Of a DNA stretch of 64,000 nt, positions 35,601 through 43,862 are shown one piece after another. The position numbers and the translations under genes are program-made. Numbering within the stretch: the stretch's first letter is position 1; each line of letters starts with the position of its first letter. The notes under the pieces were generated by a model that saw nothing but the letters and a program-made list of their open reading frames with translations, did no database searches and had not been told where the DNA came from. The stretch is taken from contig NZ_JACJVQ010000007.1 in the NCBI RefSeq assembly GCF_014212135.1, positions 310,001 through 374,000 of the forward strand, written 5' to 3'. Source of the DNA: Cohnella thailandensis (GTDB taxonomy: Bacteria; Bacillota; Bacilli; Paenibacillales; Paenibacillaceae).

Positions 35601-38600
35601 TACGGTCGAATTCTCGTCGATGACCTTGCCTTTCCAAGACAGCACGATTTGCCTGTTGTCGCTTCCGAGCTTGGACAAGACCTCGCTCTGCCATTGCGAA
35701 TTAATCTTGACCGAGAACACCGATTTCTCGTCCGTCCGATTCAATTGCTTATCGAAGGTAAGAGTAATGCTCTTGCCATCGGGACTAGTTACCGCCGATA
35801 CCACTTGCGGCGGCGCGCTTGCATTGTTGACGGGCATGTCGGAGCCGAACTCGTAGCCCGGCTTGCTGAGCTTAAGCGTGAAGTCTTTATTGTAGGACAA
35901 GGCCGCTTCGATCACATACGTGAGGCCATCGTCAATGGCGGTGACCTTGCCAACGAAATCTCTACCGCTCGCCGCTTCGATCAGCTTCACGTCCATGCCG
36001 GGCACCGGACTCGACAAGCTTACCGTCAATCCGCCTTCGTGAATGGCGGCTATCTTGGCGTCGACCCGATAAGGAACATAAACGCTCTTCGCCGCTCCGA
36101 AGTCGTACGTATGCTTGTTAATGCGCAGCGAGTATGTCGCGCCTTGCGCCAGCGCCGCTTGAATGATGAACGTTCCGGCCGTCTCTCCTGCGACGACCCC
36201 GCTCACGCGAACCGGATCCCCATCCGCAGTCAGAAGCTCCACGTCCGTCGGCAGAAGCTCGATCTCCGTCCGGCTTAACGCGACCGTTATTCCGCTGTCG
36301 GAGACTCCCTTCACCGCGCTGCTCGCATAGATCGGCATGACGAATTCGACCGGAGCCTCGAAAGCGCGATTCGTTCCTTCGATCGTTAAAGAGTAAACGA
36401 CTCCGTAGGCAAGCTCGACTTGAGCCATGTAACGGGCATTGTCGGAGCCTAGAACGGCGACCCATCTTATCGGGTTAACCGTTCCGTCGTCACTGACAAG
36501 CTTCGTTGGAATATCCTTCAGATTCGGTACCGGCTCGCTGAAGGCAGCGTCGAAACCGGTAGGACCGATGCCCGAGAGGGTCACTCCGATCATTCTCTTC
36601 GCCTCGAACGTCAGGGCCGAGCCAAAATCAACCTGAGGCGACGAAATCGCGAGCGAGTATGTCTCCCCGCCGATCAGCGCGGCATTCGCTTTATAGGTCT
36701 GCCCGCCATTAGAAGCGGTCAGGGAGTCGATCGCGACGGCGCTGCCTTTGCTGTCCTTAAGCGAGAGATTGGCAGCCGTCAGATTCTTGACCGCATGAGC
36801 CAAGCTCAGCGTGAAGCCCGTCTGCATCGCGTTCTGAACGGCGGCCGATGCCGGCTCCTTCACGTAGAAGGCAAGCCCCGCGCCGAAGTCGAATCCGCTT
36901 GCGGCAATGCTCAGGCTGTACGTATGGTCATAAGGCAGCTCCGCCTCAAGGACATAGCCCGAGCTGCCGTCAATCGGCGTCGCCGAATCGATCGGGATGC
37001 TCTGTCCATGCTCGTCGATCAGCTTAAAGTTGCTTGCGGACAGAGGGATCGCCATATTGGCGAACTTCAGCGTTAGGCCGCCGGTCGATACTCCTTCATA
37101 GGTAAAGCTGACGGGAACCGGCGCTGTCGCGGAAGCGGCAGAACCGAATTCGTAGCCCGCAGCCGTCACGGTCAAGGAATAGGTCGCGCCCGGAGTCAGC
37201 TCGGCGCTGATCCTGTACGCTTTGCCGTCGTTTAACTCCTCTACGGCTTGAATTGAGACGGGCTGGTTGGAAGCATTCCGAATCGAGAAATTACCCGAAG
37301 CAAGGCCCGCGATTCCAGGATTCAGCAAGATCGTCATTCCCGTCTCGTCGATCGTCGCCATTTCGGTCGTTACGGCTCTAGCCAGCTCGGCCGCTAGCGC
37401 CTCGTTGCCGAAGTCGTAGCCTGCATGGCGAGGAACGATCGTATAGGTCTCTCCTCCGGAGAACGCTCCCGTTAACCGATAGGATTGCCCGCCGTCGAAG
37501 GATTCCGCGGACGTCAACGCAAGCGAGCGCCCGCCGCTATCCTTCACGATGAAGTCGGCTGCGGTAAGACCCAAGACGGACGGATTCAATCCGACGTCGA
37601 CGTAGTTGGCCCCCGTTCTCAGCACCGCCGGGCTCACGATAATCGGTACCAGGATTCGCACGGCCTCGCCGAAATCATACCCGTTCTTGGACGGAAGCAC
37701 CGTTACCGTCTCGGAGCCCCAGAAGCTGGATTCGATGCGGTAAGTGTAGCCGTTATCCTCGGTCGTCGCGTCAAGCACCGGCAACGGAGCTCGTTGTCCG
37801 AATCTTGAGATCGTGAAGTCGCTCGGCTTAAGGTCCGGCACGGCTTTATCGAAGCTTAGGGTGAACGCGTTGTTGTTGCCGCTCTCCATCCCCTCGAACG
37901 TCGTCTTGACGCTTTTAACGGATATAGGAATGTCTCCGCCGAAGTCGTACCCGATCTTATCGAACTTAAGCGTATAGTTTTTGTCCGCTTCCAGCGTCAC
38001 ATCCACGGCAAAGGAGAGCCCGCCGTCCGTAGAGTAGAAGGAACGAATCTTGACCTCTTGCCCGTCCTCGTCTATCAACCGAACGTCGTTGTCGTACATG
38101 TAGATCGGCGCGTCGAAAATCAAGCGGAAGCCCTTCAGCGTCAGCCGGTCGACCGACGCTCCGTTCGTGTTCAGCGAAATCGACGTATTGGACGAGAACT
38201 TGAACGTATGCGGCCCTTTGTCCGCGATGGCGACCTTGTACTTCTTGCCGCTGACCAGCTGCGCCTTCGCATAGTAAGTCCATCCGGAGTCCGCCGTCTG
38301 CAAATCCGTGACCGTCGCCGTTCCTCCTTGGTCGTCCGTCACCGTGAAGTCCGACGGCTCCAGTCCTTCCACCCCGGGCCACAAGAGCAGTTTAAACCCG
38401 TTCTGGGAGCCGAAGACGAAGGCGGCTATTTCGATCTTAAATCCGACGGTCAGCGGCGCGAACGTATAGTCGGGATGAATCACCTTGAGCGTATACTTCC
38501 GGTTGATGTCGAAGGTGCCCGTCAGAGCATAGGACCCGAGGGAGTTCCCGTTCTCCGTTACCGTGACGGCTGCCTTCTGCCCTTGGCCGTCGTACAGCGC

Positions 38601-41600
38601 GAATTGATCCGCCTCCAGCCCGGCAACGCCGACATCGACGATGATTTGCGTCTCCGTCGTGCTGACCAGTTTAAGCGTCCTGTCCGCGGGAACCGTAAAC
38701 CGGATAGGTGCGGCCAGCTTAAATTCCTCTCGCGCCAGATCCATCGTGTAATCGTTGCCCGGATACATCGCTTTAAAGGCAACCTGGTAGCTGAGCCCGC
38801 CATCCGACGTCTTAAGCATGTAGAGATCCGGATGGAATTCATTCCCTCCCTGGGCGAGCACAAGCTGCAAAAGCTGCAGATCCGGCACCTTGGAGCTGAA
38901 CGTCACCTTCATGCCAGCCGTCGAGATGTCGCTGAGGGCGGCGGTGACGAGCTTGGACACGACGAACGCGACCGGCTCGACGCTCATCTTCAAGTCGTTC
39001 GGCTTGTATTGCAAAGTATACTTCTTGCCTGCCGTTAATGCGGCGGCAATCGTATAGGAAGATCCTCCGTCCGCCGTCGCGGCCGAGGACACGACGTAGG
39101 TCTCGCCGGTCGAGCTCTTGATGGCGAAGTTCGCCTTGGTCAGCCCGCCGACCGGAACGTCGAACCGAATCTTCAGTCCGGATGCCGTCGCATCCGTAAC
39201 GGCAAGCACGCCCGGAACCGTGAAGCTGACCGGCTCCATGGAATAGAGCTCGTGATCGAGCCGGATCGTATAGTCGACGCCTGGCTTCAGGACGTTATTC
39301 GGCACCCGAATCTGATAGCTTGCGCCATGATCCGAAGACTCGAAGTAATTCGGCGTATAGACTTGCCCGTCCGGATCCGTAATGGACAGACCTAGATAAT
39401 TCTCGATCTCGGGGAAGGCCCGGTCGAACGTCAAGGTTAGCTTCCCGGCCCTCGTAACGTCCGTTACGGTCCCTTTGATGACGGGCTTCACCGTCACCGC
39501 GATCGGAGAATCAAACTCGATGTAGTCCTTCTGCAGCGAAACCGCGTAAGTCGCGCCCGTGGCCAACGTCACGCTGACCCGGTAAGTCGACCCGTTGTCG
39601 CTCGTCGTCAGCTTGACCCCGCCAAGCTTAATGTTCTGAGCATCCCGGATATCGAGATCGGCCGGAAGCAAGCCGGGCACGGCGTTCTCGAACGCGAGCG
39701 TGAAGCCCGCAGTCGATACGCTCGAGACCGTAGTCGCGCCCGCGTTCGTCGTCTCGCCGACTTGGAACGCGACTCCGTCTTCCGGCAGGTGACCGGCCAG
39801 CTTCAACCTGTAATTGCCTGCCGTTAAACTCGCCGTAAGACGGTAGGTGCTTCCTTGATCGTCCGTAACCGCCGAAACGATGCTCACCGGCTCGCCCGAA
39901 TCGGCATTCGTCAAGTCGAAGCTATTCTCGTCCAGATCGGCGACCGCATAGTTCAGCTTGGCCGTCAGCCCCTTGCTCGTCGCCTGATCGACGGACAGGG
40001 TCGCGATCAGGGGAACGTCGACGTAGAAACCGTTCGAGTCGAGATCGGCATCGACATTCAGGAAGTACCCCCCTGGCGCCAACCGGGCGTTGATCCGATA
40101 AGTCCCGCCTATCCCATCGACGTTGTCGACCGACTGGATCGGAACCGATTCGCCGGAGACCTTCGTCAGGTGGAACCCGTACTGCGTATTGATCAGTACG
40201 GGGGGAACGAGCGCCAGCGTGAACCCTGTGTAGGAAATCTCTCCGATATCGGTCTGGCTGTAGACGTGAATCATCTTCGGAGCGCCGAAGTCGTAGCCGT
40301 CGGCGTGCACGGATACCCAATAATCGTTGCCGCCGGAGCCGTTGAAGGAAACGATGTACAACCGGTAGTTGTTGTCGTAATACGCGTCGAGAATCTCGAC
40401 ATCGTTGCCCGACGCATCCTTCGCCGAGAAGTTATCCTTCGTCAGATTCGCCACGTACGGATTCAATCCGGCCATGAACTGCGTCGGGATATGCCCGGCG
40501 CCCCACAGGTTCAGAGTCGGATTTACGAGCGTCGCCGGCTCCCCGAAATCATAGCCGTCCGCTTCGATGCCCAGCTTGAACGGGGTGCCGCCCGAATTCA
40601 GTCCCGACGTCGCGAGCGAATACGTGCTTCCGCCGTCGGCCGTCGAGACCGTATCGAGAACGACTTCGCCTCCCGCGGAATCCGTCAGCCGGAACGAAGC
40701 CGCGGTTAATCCCGGCACCGGCCGCTCCATATGAACGGCAAGCCCGGTATAAGAACCCGCATAGCCTTCGAAAGTCGTGTATTTCCCCATAGATACGGCC
40801 TCGGGAACCTCGATCGCGCCTTCCGCTTGTTTGGCTTCTTCCGTCTCGAACCGATAAGCGTAGCTTCCCGGCGCGGCCAAATCGGCCGTTGCGACGACAG
40901 ACATGCCGTTCGCCGCCAACTGGAAGCCATGGATATCGACGGCGCGTCCGTCCGGATCCGTCAGGACGAACTCATCGGAAGTTAACCCGAATACCGGCAC
41001 GGCGAACGTCAGCTTAAAGCCGCCGTGCGTAACCCAATCGACCGTCGCCGGAACCGCTTCGGGCTGTACCCGAACCGAGGCCGGCTCGCTGAAGACGTAT
41101 CCTTCTTTGTTCAGGGATAAAGAGTATTCCCGATTCTTATCGAGCGATGCCCATACCTCGTATTGCTTGCCGACGACAACGGCGCTGAGCATGTCGATGC
41201 TGATGGCCTGTCCTCCGGCGTCAGCTAGGTCAAAGTTCAACGCGTCCAGATCGGTTACCGTCTTGTCCATCGACAGAAGGAATCCGTTCACCGAGACGTT
41301 GCTGGCGACCGGCGTCACGACGATGGCTTCCTCGGCCGGAACCGAGAAGGTCGATGCCGCGCCGAAGCTATAGCCTGGTTTAACAATCGCGAGCGTGTAG
41401 ACGATTCCCGCCTCCAACGAGGCGGAAATCGCGTACGAGGCTCCTCCCGCTTCCTCCGCGACGTCGGTGATCCCCACGATGGCTCCGCTGTCGTTCGCAA
41501 GCTTGAAGTTGTCCCCGGTTAATCCCGCTACCGGAGAACGGAACGACAGCTTAAAGCCGTTCTCGCCGATCTCGTACACCGTCGTCGTCACCGAGACGAC

Positions 41601-43667
41601 TTCCGGATCGGTTACGGGCACGAATACGGAGATCGGACTGCCGAATCGGTATCCGCTGTTCGCGATCGTCAGGGAATAAGTCGCGCCTTCCTCTAGAGCG
41701 GCCGATAAAACGTAGGTCGAACCGTTATCGGTCGTCGCGGCATCCGTAACCGCAGCGGCGCCTCCCTCGGCACCTATCCTCGCAAGGGCAAAACTCGCCG
41801 CCGACAGTCCCGGAACCGCCGGGTTAAGCGTAACTAGAAAGCCCGCTTCCCCAATCTCTTGAACGTTCGCCGTTACCGCGACCTCTTGAGGAGGAGTAAC
41901 CGGCACGCTGAAGCGGACTCCGTTGCCGAAGCTGTATCCGATCAGGGACAAGCGAACCGTGTAGGTCTCGCCCTCCTGCAAAGAAGCGACGACCCGGTAC
42001 GCGCTGCCGTTCGTCAGAGTCGCGGCCGAAGCGACCGTCACCGCTTCGCCGGAAGAATTCGTCAGGGCGATCGCGGACGCGGTCAATCCCGGAACGGCGG
42101 GGCTCAGAGTCAAGCGGAACCCGCTTGCGCTCGCTTCGCCTGCCGTGACGTTTACGCTCGTAGGCTCAGGATCCGGCTCCTCTCCGCCCGAGCCTCCGTC
42201 GCCGCCGCCCGAGCCATCCCCGCCGCCGCTTCCGGAACCCCCTCCCCCGCTTCCCGATCCGCTCCCTCCGCCGGCCGAGCCGCTAGAGGAACCGCCGCTT
42301 CCTCCCGCCCGATCCGTCTTCTCTACGACGGACGGCTGGGTATCGAACGCGATGTTCGGCGCGTCCAGCAGGGCTTTGACGATCTCGCCGCTTCCTTTCA
42401 CGCTGGTCGTTCCGTGAAGCTCCATGCTTTCAACCCGCACGCCTTCATTCAAGGCGATCGCCGAGGAGTTGACGCCCTCCTTCACGACCAACCGCTCGAT
42501 CGCCCCTGAGCGTACGGTTAGCTGAACGTCGCCCGCAATTTCGACCTGACGGAACTTCCCGGATAGACTCACTTCCCCCGAGGCAGAAATCGTGATGCCC
42601 TCGATCCCGCTTGCAGCGGCGCCGTTCGATTCGATGCTCGCGTCCGACTGAACCTCCATCCGCTCGATGACCGTCGTACCGCCGACCACGACCCGAATCC
42701 GGCCGTCTTTCTTCTCGATGACGACGGTCCCGAGATCGGAGTCGTCGATATGCACGCTGTTCTCTCCGCCTCCGTTAAGAACCGTGCGCCCGTTCACCGT
42801 CACGCGGTCTAGGAAGACGTCTCCTTCTCCGACGGCTTCGCCAACCGTTAAATTCCCTTTAACGTTTACATTCCGCAACGATACTCCGGGAACGTCGATG
42901 AGAACATCCCCCGCGACCGTAAACGTACCCGTTGCCGGTCCATAAGTTCCCGGTTCCGTCAGCTTAAGCGCGGAAGGGACAATCCCCCCGTCGGTGCCCG
43001 GAACGGAGTCCTTGCGAATCCGATCCAGAAGCACGACGGCCTCCGCGCGCGTAAGCTTCTGCCCCGGACGAACCGTCCGATCGGCGGAGCCCTTCACGTA
43101 GCCGCTCTCGATCAATGCTCCGAGCGAAGCGCGGCCATAGGCCGGGACGCTGTCCCGGTCCCGGAACGCGCCAAGCGCATTCGCCCCGTCTCTCTCGAGC
43201 ACCGGAACGAGCTTCGCCAGCATGACGGCGGCTTCCGCGCGGGAGAGAGCTTGGTTCGGCCGAAAGGTTCCGTCCGGGAACCCGTTGATGTAGCCCGCCA
43301 GGACGGCAGCCTTTACCTGAGAAGCGAACCACGCGTTATCCGGCACGTCCGCAAAAGCGGCATCGGCCGCTCCCGAATAGGCAAATAGCCGATTCGCCAG
43401 CGCCACGAATTCGATACGGCTAACGGTCTGATCGGGCCGAAGGCTGCCGTCCGGGAACCCGTTGATGAGCCCCAATCGCTGCCATTCCGCCATCGTCTCC
43501 TCCGCCCAATGGCCGGCAATATCGCGTGTAGCCGCGGCGGAACCGGCTGCCGACGCGACTCTGTTCCCCATGCCAATACCCGGCTGAACAAGCCCGCAAA
43601 TCAAGCTGGCCACCAGCGTCCAAACGAGCGCGGCCTTACCTTTGAATCCGAATGCCCTTCTCCTCAT
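29634..43667 (-). CDS. 4677-residue SLH surface protein with beta repeats and a long helical repeat array
   Basis: One uninterrupted 14-kb frame. A signal peptide is followed by three N-terminal SLH motifs (to about residue 215; DIAGHWAEETM, INGFPDGSLRPDQTVSR) for cell-wall anchoring. After a beta-helix-like region comes a Gly/Ser linker (about 452-500). Next are about 24 units of 88-91 residues (about 505-2610) with the pattern GFxLxL, VxGLTxxNFxL, YxLxxxxxGYDFG. A short Ig-like unit (ITLTFDKQLN) leads to about 1960 residues of helical repeats, with motifs such as DIAGSLKDYYGLTAGEA. No enzyme motif was seen. Start ATG follows AAGGAAGGGG. It has its own terminator, and a kinase/regulator operon lies upstream. 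Probably a fibrous S-layer-attached protein. The helical half matches no family I recognise. Confidence 0.88.
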   Translation of the reverse strand: MRRRAFGFKGKAALVWTLVASLICGLVQPGIGMGNRVASAAGSAAATRDIAGHWAEETMAEWQRLGLINGFPDGSLRPDQTVSRIEFVALANRLFAYSGAADAAFADVPDNAWFASQVKAAVLAGYINGFPDGTFRPNQALSRAEAAVMLAKLVPVLERDGANALGAFRDRDSVPAYGRASLGALIESGYVKGSADRTVRPGQKLTRAEAVVLLDRIRKDSVPGTDGGIVPSALKLTEPGTYGPATGTFTVAGDVLIDVPGVSLRNVNVKGNLTVGEAVGEGDVFLDRVTVNGRTVLNGGGENSVHIDDSDLGTVVIEKKDGRIRVVVGGTTVIERMEVQSDASIESNGAAASGIEGITISASGEVSLSGKFRQVEIAGDVQLTVRSGAIERLVVKEGVNSSAIALNEGVRVESMELHGTTSVKGSGEIVKALLDAPNIAFDTQPSVVEKTDRAGGSGGSSSGSAGGGSGSGSGGGGSGSGGGDGSGGGDGGSGGEEPDPEPTSVNVTAGEASASGFRLTLSPAVPGLTASAIALTNSSGEAVTVASAATLTNGSAYRVVASLQEGETYTVRLSLIGYSFGNGVRFSVPVTPPQEVAVTANVQEIGEAGFLVTLNPAVPGLSAASFALARIGAEGGAAAVTDAATTDNGSTYVLSAALEEGATYSLTIANSGYRFGSPISVFVPVTDPEVVSVTTTVYEIGENGFKLSFRSPVAGLTGDNFKLANDSGAIVGITDVAEEAGGASYAISASLEAGIVYTLAIVKPGYSFGAASTFSVPAEEAIVVTPVASNVSVNGFLLSMDKTVTDLDALNFDLADAGGQAISIDMLSAVVVGKQYEVWASLDKNREYSLSLNKEGYVFSEPASVRVQPEAVPATVDWVTHGGFKLTFAVPVFGLTSDEFVLTDPDGRAVDIHGFQLAANGMSVVATADLAAPGSYAYRFETEEAKQAEGAIEVPEAVSMGKYTTFEGYAGSYTGLAVHMERPVPGLTAASFRLTDSAGGEVVLDTVSTADGGSTYSLATSGLNSGGTPFKLGIEADGYDFGEPATLVNPTLNLWGAGHIPTQFMAGLNPYVANLTKDNFSAKDASGNDVEILDAYYDNNYRLYIVSFNGSGGNDYWVSVHADGYDFGAPKMIHVYSQTDIGEISYTGFTLALVPPVLINTQYGFHLTKVSGESVPIQSVDNVDGIGGTYRINARLAPGGYFLNVDADLDSNGFYVDVPLIATLSVDQATSKGLTAKLNYAVADLDENSFDLTNADSGEPVSIVSAVTDDQGSTYRLTASLTAGNYRLKLAGHLPEDGVAFQVGETTNAGATTVSSVSTAGFTLAFENAVPGLLPADLDIRDAQNIKLGGVKLTTSDNGSTYRVSVTLATGATYAVSLQKDYIEFDSPIAVTVKPVIKGTVTDVTRAGKLTLTFDRAFPEIENYLGLSITDPDGQVYTPNYFESSDHGASYQIRVPNNVLKPGVDYTIRLDHELYSMEPVSFTVPGVLAVTDATASGLKIRFDVPVGGLTKANFAIKSSTGETYVVSSAATADGGSSYTIAAALTAGKKYTLQYKPNDLKMSVEPVAFVVSKLVTAALSDISTAGMKVTFSSKVPDLQLLQLVLAQGGNEFHPDLYMLKTSDGGLSYQVAFKAMYPGNDYTMDLAREEFKLAAPIRFTVPADRTLKLVSTTETQIIVDVGVAGLEADQFALYDGQGQKAAVTVTENGNSLGSYALTGTFDINRKYTLKVIHPDYTFAPLTVGFKIEIAAFVFGSQNGFKLLLWPGVEGLEPSDFTVTDDQGGTATVTDLQTADSGWTYYAKAQLVSGKKYKVAIADKGPHTFKFSSNTSISLNTNGASVDRLTLKGFRLIFDAPIYMYDNDVRLIDEDGQEVKIRSFYSTDGGLSFAVDVTLEADKNYTLKFDKIGYDFGGDIPISVKSVKTTFEGMESGNNNAFTLSFDKAVPDLKPSDFTISRFGQRAPLPVLDATTEDNGYTYRIESSFWGSETVTVLPSKNGYDFGEAVRILVPIIVSPAVLRTGANYVDVGLNPSVLGLTAADFIVKDSGGRSLALTSAESFDGGQSYRLTGAFSGGETYTIVPRHAGYDFGNEALAAELARAVTTEMATIDETGMTILLNPGIAGLASGNFSIRNASNQPVSIQAVEELNDGKAYRISAELTPGATYSLTVTAAGYEFGSAASATAPVPVSFTYEGVSTGGLTLKFANMAIPLSASNFKLIDEHGQSIPIDSATPIDGSSGYVLEAELPYDHTYSLSIAASGFDFGAGLAFYVKEPASAAVQNAMQTGFTLSLAHAVKNLTAANLSLKDSKGSAVAIDSLTASNGGQTYKANAALIGGETYSLAISSPQVDFGSALTFEAKRMIGVTLSGIGPTGFDAAFSEPVPNLKDIPTKLVSDDGTVNPIRWVAVLGSDNARYMAQVELAYGVVYSLTIEGTNRAFEAPVEFVMPIYASSAVKGVSDSGITVALSRTEIELLPTDVELLTADGDPVRVSGVVAGETAGTFIIQAALAQGATYSLRINKHTYDFGAAKSVYVPYRVDAKIAAIHEGGLTVSLSSPVPGMDVKLIEAASGRDFVGKVTAIDDGLTYVIEAALSYNKDFTLKLSKPGYEFGSDMPVNNASAPPQVVSAVTSPDGKSITLTFDKQLNRTDEKSVFSVKINSQWQSEVLSKLGSDNRQIVLSWKGKVIDENSTVSVASSSVNRVYAVNKTFMAPFEEVDVTNVATLLGMIQSYAYRDDIANPASYPAQVLRGQYGLTPSEAARKLQEGGFKNAVLFRAVINEYKLDDSQLAKLLYSMNADSQTIYEAYGSLYLNVGSNAVPIVKELIAAGYTAIEYGSVLQRMAISSRKAAIVLKKAGASANGVAQALRSSYNETSGGSVSQMKSAAYRQSDIASGVRAAYGLDIPDTVHALAAGGLAAGEVAAVAQSLFGKDAVTNAELLARAGFGADAIGSALAQLYSYDNDREALDVFLGAGFSAADSYAILRNEYPREAVASGLLDRGFSAREVGEAVRMAADGAGVIITAMKGEGASDSATAQLVKDIWVSSGTSLSAILQEFAANGYTYEQRAALLREEFGADVAEAASAISSSLNYSTRSKIYKIMLAGGYEPAKLMFYFMKNGVNHYEVYRQFKQAGMTTADALKSVYDAMLQDGAAFGLEDAMAVVLSDYSRRSSALEAISALKTVFAQDANVTLDAVTLAGAASNHWAKLEIAGAIKDQIGLTLKEFVDLEGSGGFSKFGCPCSAVTVVRDAPYLFSGATIQDLTTAMSLSGAYGLRDVVAANFDLQSTKNGRDWNAAAPYVLSALKNSGYAFEDIAAEFDRLNLDGWIKAFSKNGIAASDVASYLKNKSVTADETVVRLAPYPLTDRALVLREVYGIDSAEALAKLVAGANEDDEEIGRAVAWAYGGDPIHLWVQTLRSQGGTATSVMNSILARYPSYRDAGTIGPILMNAGFSQDDILEAMITIAYRYYGVVQLKDTIRVLQSLYSQQQVTIGQLLKSASLTTPESGIDFLSYAGYKMGDIAGSLKDYYGLTAGEASALLAKKYPNDKKAIVSVLAGLYGQNLSETMAESLEAAGIATAESALDYLRYEGFGIQELAVLFKDRFGWSVGQTAAAFSQRNMGGTENVLVTAIAAAYELPAEKVIHALLVSSGTGTYAGAISFIYHAPFSLATSVKVAKDGYGVSSGEALKALLASGFYPQSNVVSAVADGYGTSQQASIVDSLAANGFDTLASAAAFLGRMGFGLSDIVRVGKEYYHLTAGDAAASLNGFYTSEEIQQSATYVYGQTMTQTMLDTLTAMGKPNFSDGIPEMLKLQYALSDIVLAGKDYYKLSAGQTTFALLESKQFATANVLAAVAEFYGKPIAQSVQDVLDESGIAGIGDAAVLLRSMGYSLRDVAEISKTYYGNSPQATIDALSALGFEDGALIEWTVRNAYGEASGGASESLTPIEALEDAGIADGNAAIDYLWNAGYSVPEISQFLKEFHGKSAVQAAGMLLANPSLDRMAVLYSMNGVYGSSYDEAMIEVFKDSGVFDSADTAARMLSGSGFRMAYIAETMKKSYGKTFTETQAILTSLSLYSSSAIETTVSQIYDSVSMSSGTLQQVLDLYGITTKESAVPFLKGQGVPVLDIVQYLKDAYELGADEATETLVPFYPGSDLGLAIVKAYYSDNSIQYVTQVISGDGNTPSSVVNAMKGKFGNAQLALALKVMFRLDALGVADAMTNGGIPAETVRSAVAEVFGEDPLFAYLKRMKDMGKTAYDIAAELNQRGLLEANPSGYLVDLLLQLGYDKDTILKVRYLYYNTGRFNEGTELEQGTQLARLGATSPTDVMVVLSPYSMLAYKAIAIMRTANPNAALEEIALAMKDYGHWTVADIMGGISAVGEKPSSLAAKFKRMGLNAREAMNYANDLPNADMVRNLVANGYAITDYFRYLDLDTASEGTIAALRQSGYSANELAKLMVQYRNFGFYQVAKVLYDGGYTSISEVAGALLAANCYPETIIYYLDPIADWTPKGIAKELLDSGLLSLVELVGALQYANDNRLNDTYSILREISTKERQAYYDNLDSVSRKILNNDEIAMIVMATTLRYANISLTNVAEQLLNTEREYDLMTAMKVLAYSGFNVLDVAETMWDVYRDVIGFSILKFMVVKAASSFIPNFKQYYDMANRLYKIVNLTVKVVDATT
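29640..35530 (-). repeat. DNA for helical repeats of about 75 residues
   Basis: The C-terminal part of the giant protein repeats a two-part helical unit. Spacings between equivalent motifs (GLSDIVRVGKEYY, ALSDIVLAGKDYY, SLRDVAEISKTYYG; and YKMGDIAGSLKDYYG to GIQELAVLFKDRFG) are 73 to 76 residues. DNA copies are diverged, unlike the 291-bp array, so the repeats are old. Confidence 0.7.
35830..42160 (-). repeat. DNA for about 24 beta-type repeats of 88-91 residues
   Basis: Counting the GYDFG-like motif and its variants (GYSFG, GYRFG, GYEFG, YDFGAAK, DYTFAP) gives 24 units. They are only moderately similar to each other, and several have lost the glycine or the aromatic residue. The fold is probably Ig-like. 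Confidence 0.7.
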
Positions 43668-43810
43668 ACGACGATCCCCTTCCTTGACTCGGCCTTGATC
43701 CGACCATCTATCGGACTACCTTGGAAAAAGTAGACAGATTGCGAGCGTCCAAAATCAAGTGTAGGGATGCCGAATAAAAGAATAATGAAAGAAAAGGACA
43801 AAAAATGACG

Positions 43811-43840
43811 AAAAACCGCATAGCATCAAGGCTAAGCGGT
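43811..43840 (-). terminator. Terminator of the kinase/regulator operon
   Basis: Minus strand ACCGC and GCGGT with inner pairing (TTAGC/GCTAT region) are followed by TTTTT, about 22 bases after the response-regulator stop. Confidence 0.7.
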
Positions 43841-43862
43841 CCTTTTCCCCTATCGGATTTAT

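Noticed and set aside
38058-39038. Long plus-strand frames across the 14-kb gene (for example here, and at 35316-36278)
   Set aside because: They are GC-driven shadows. They have no ribosome site, show Arg/His-rich composition without domains, and lie opposite a gene with signal peptide and SLH motifs.
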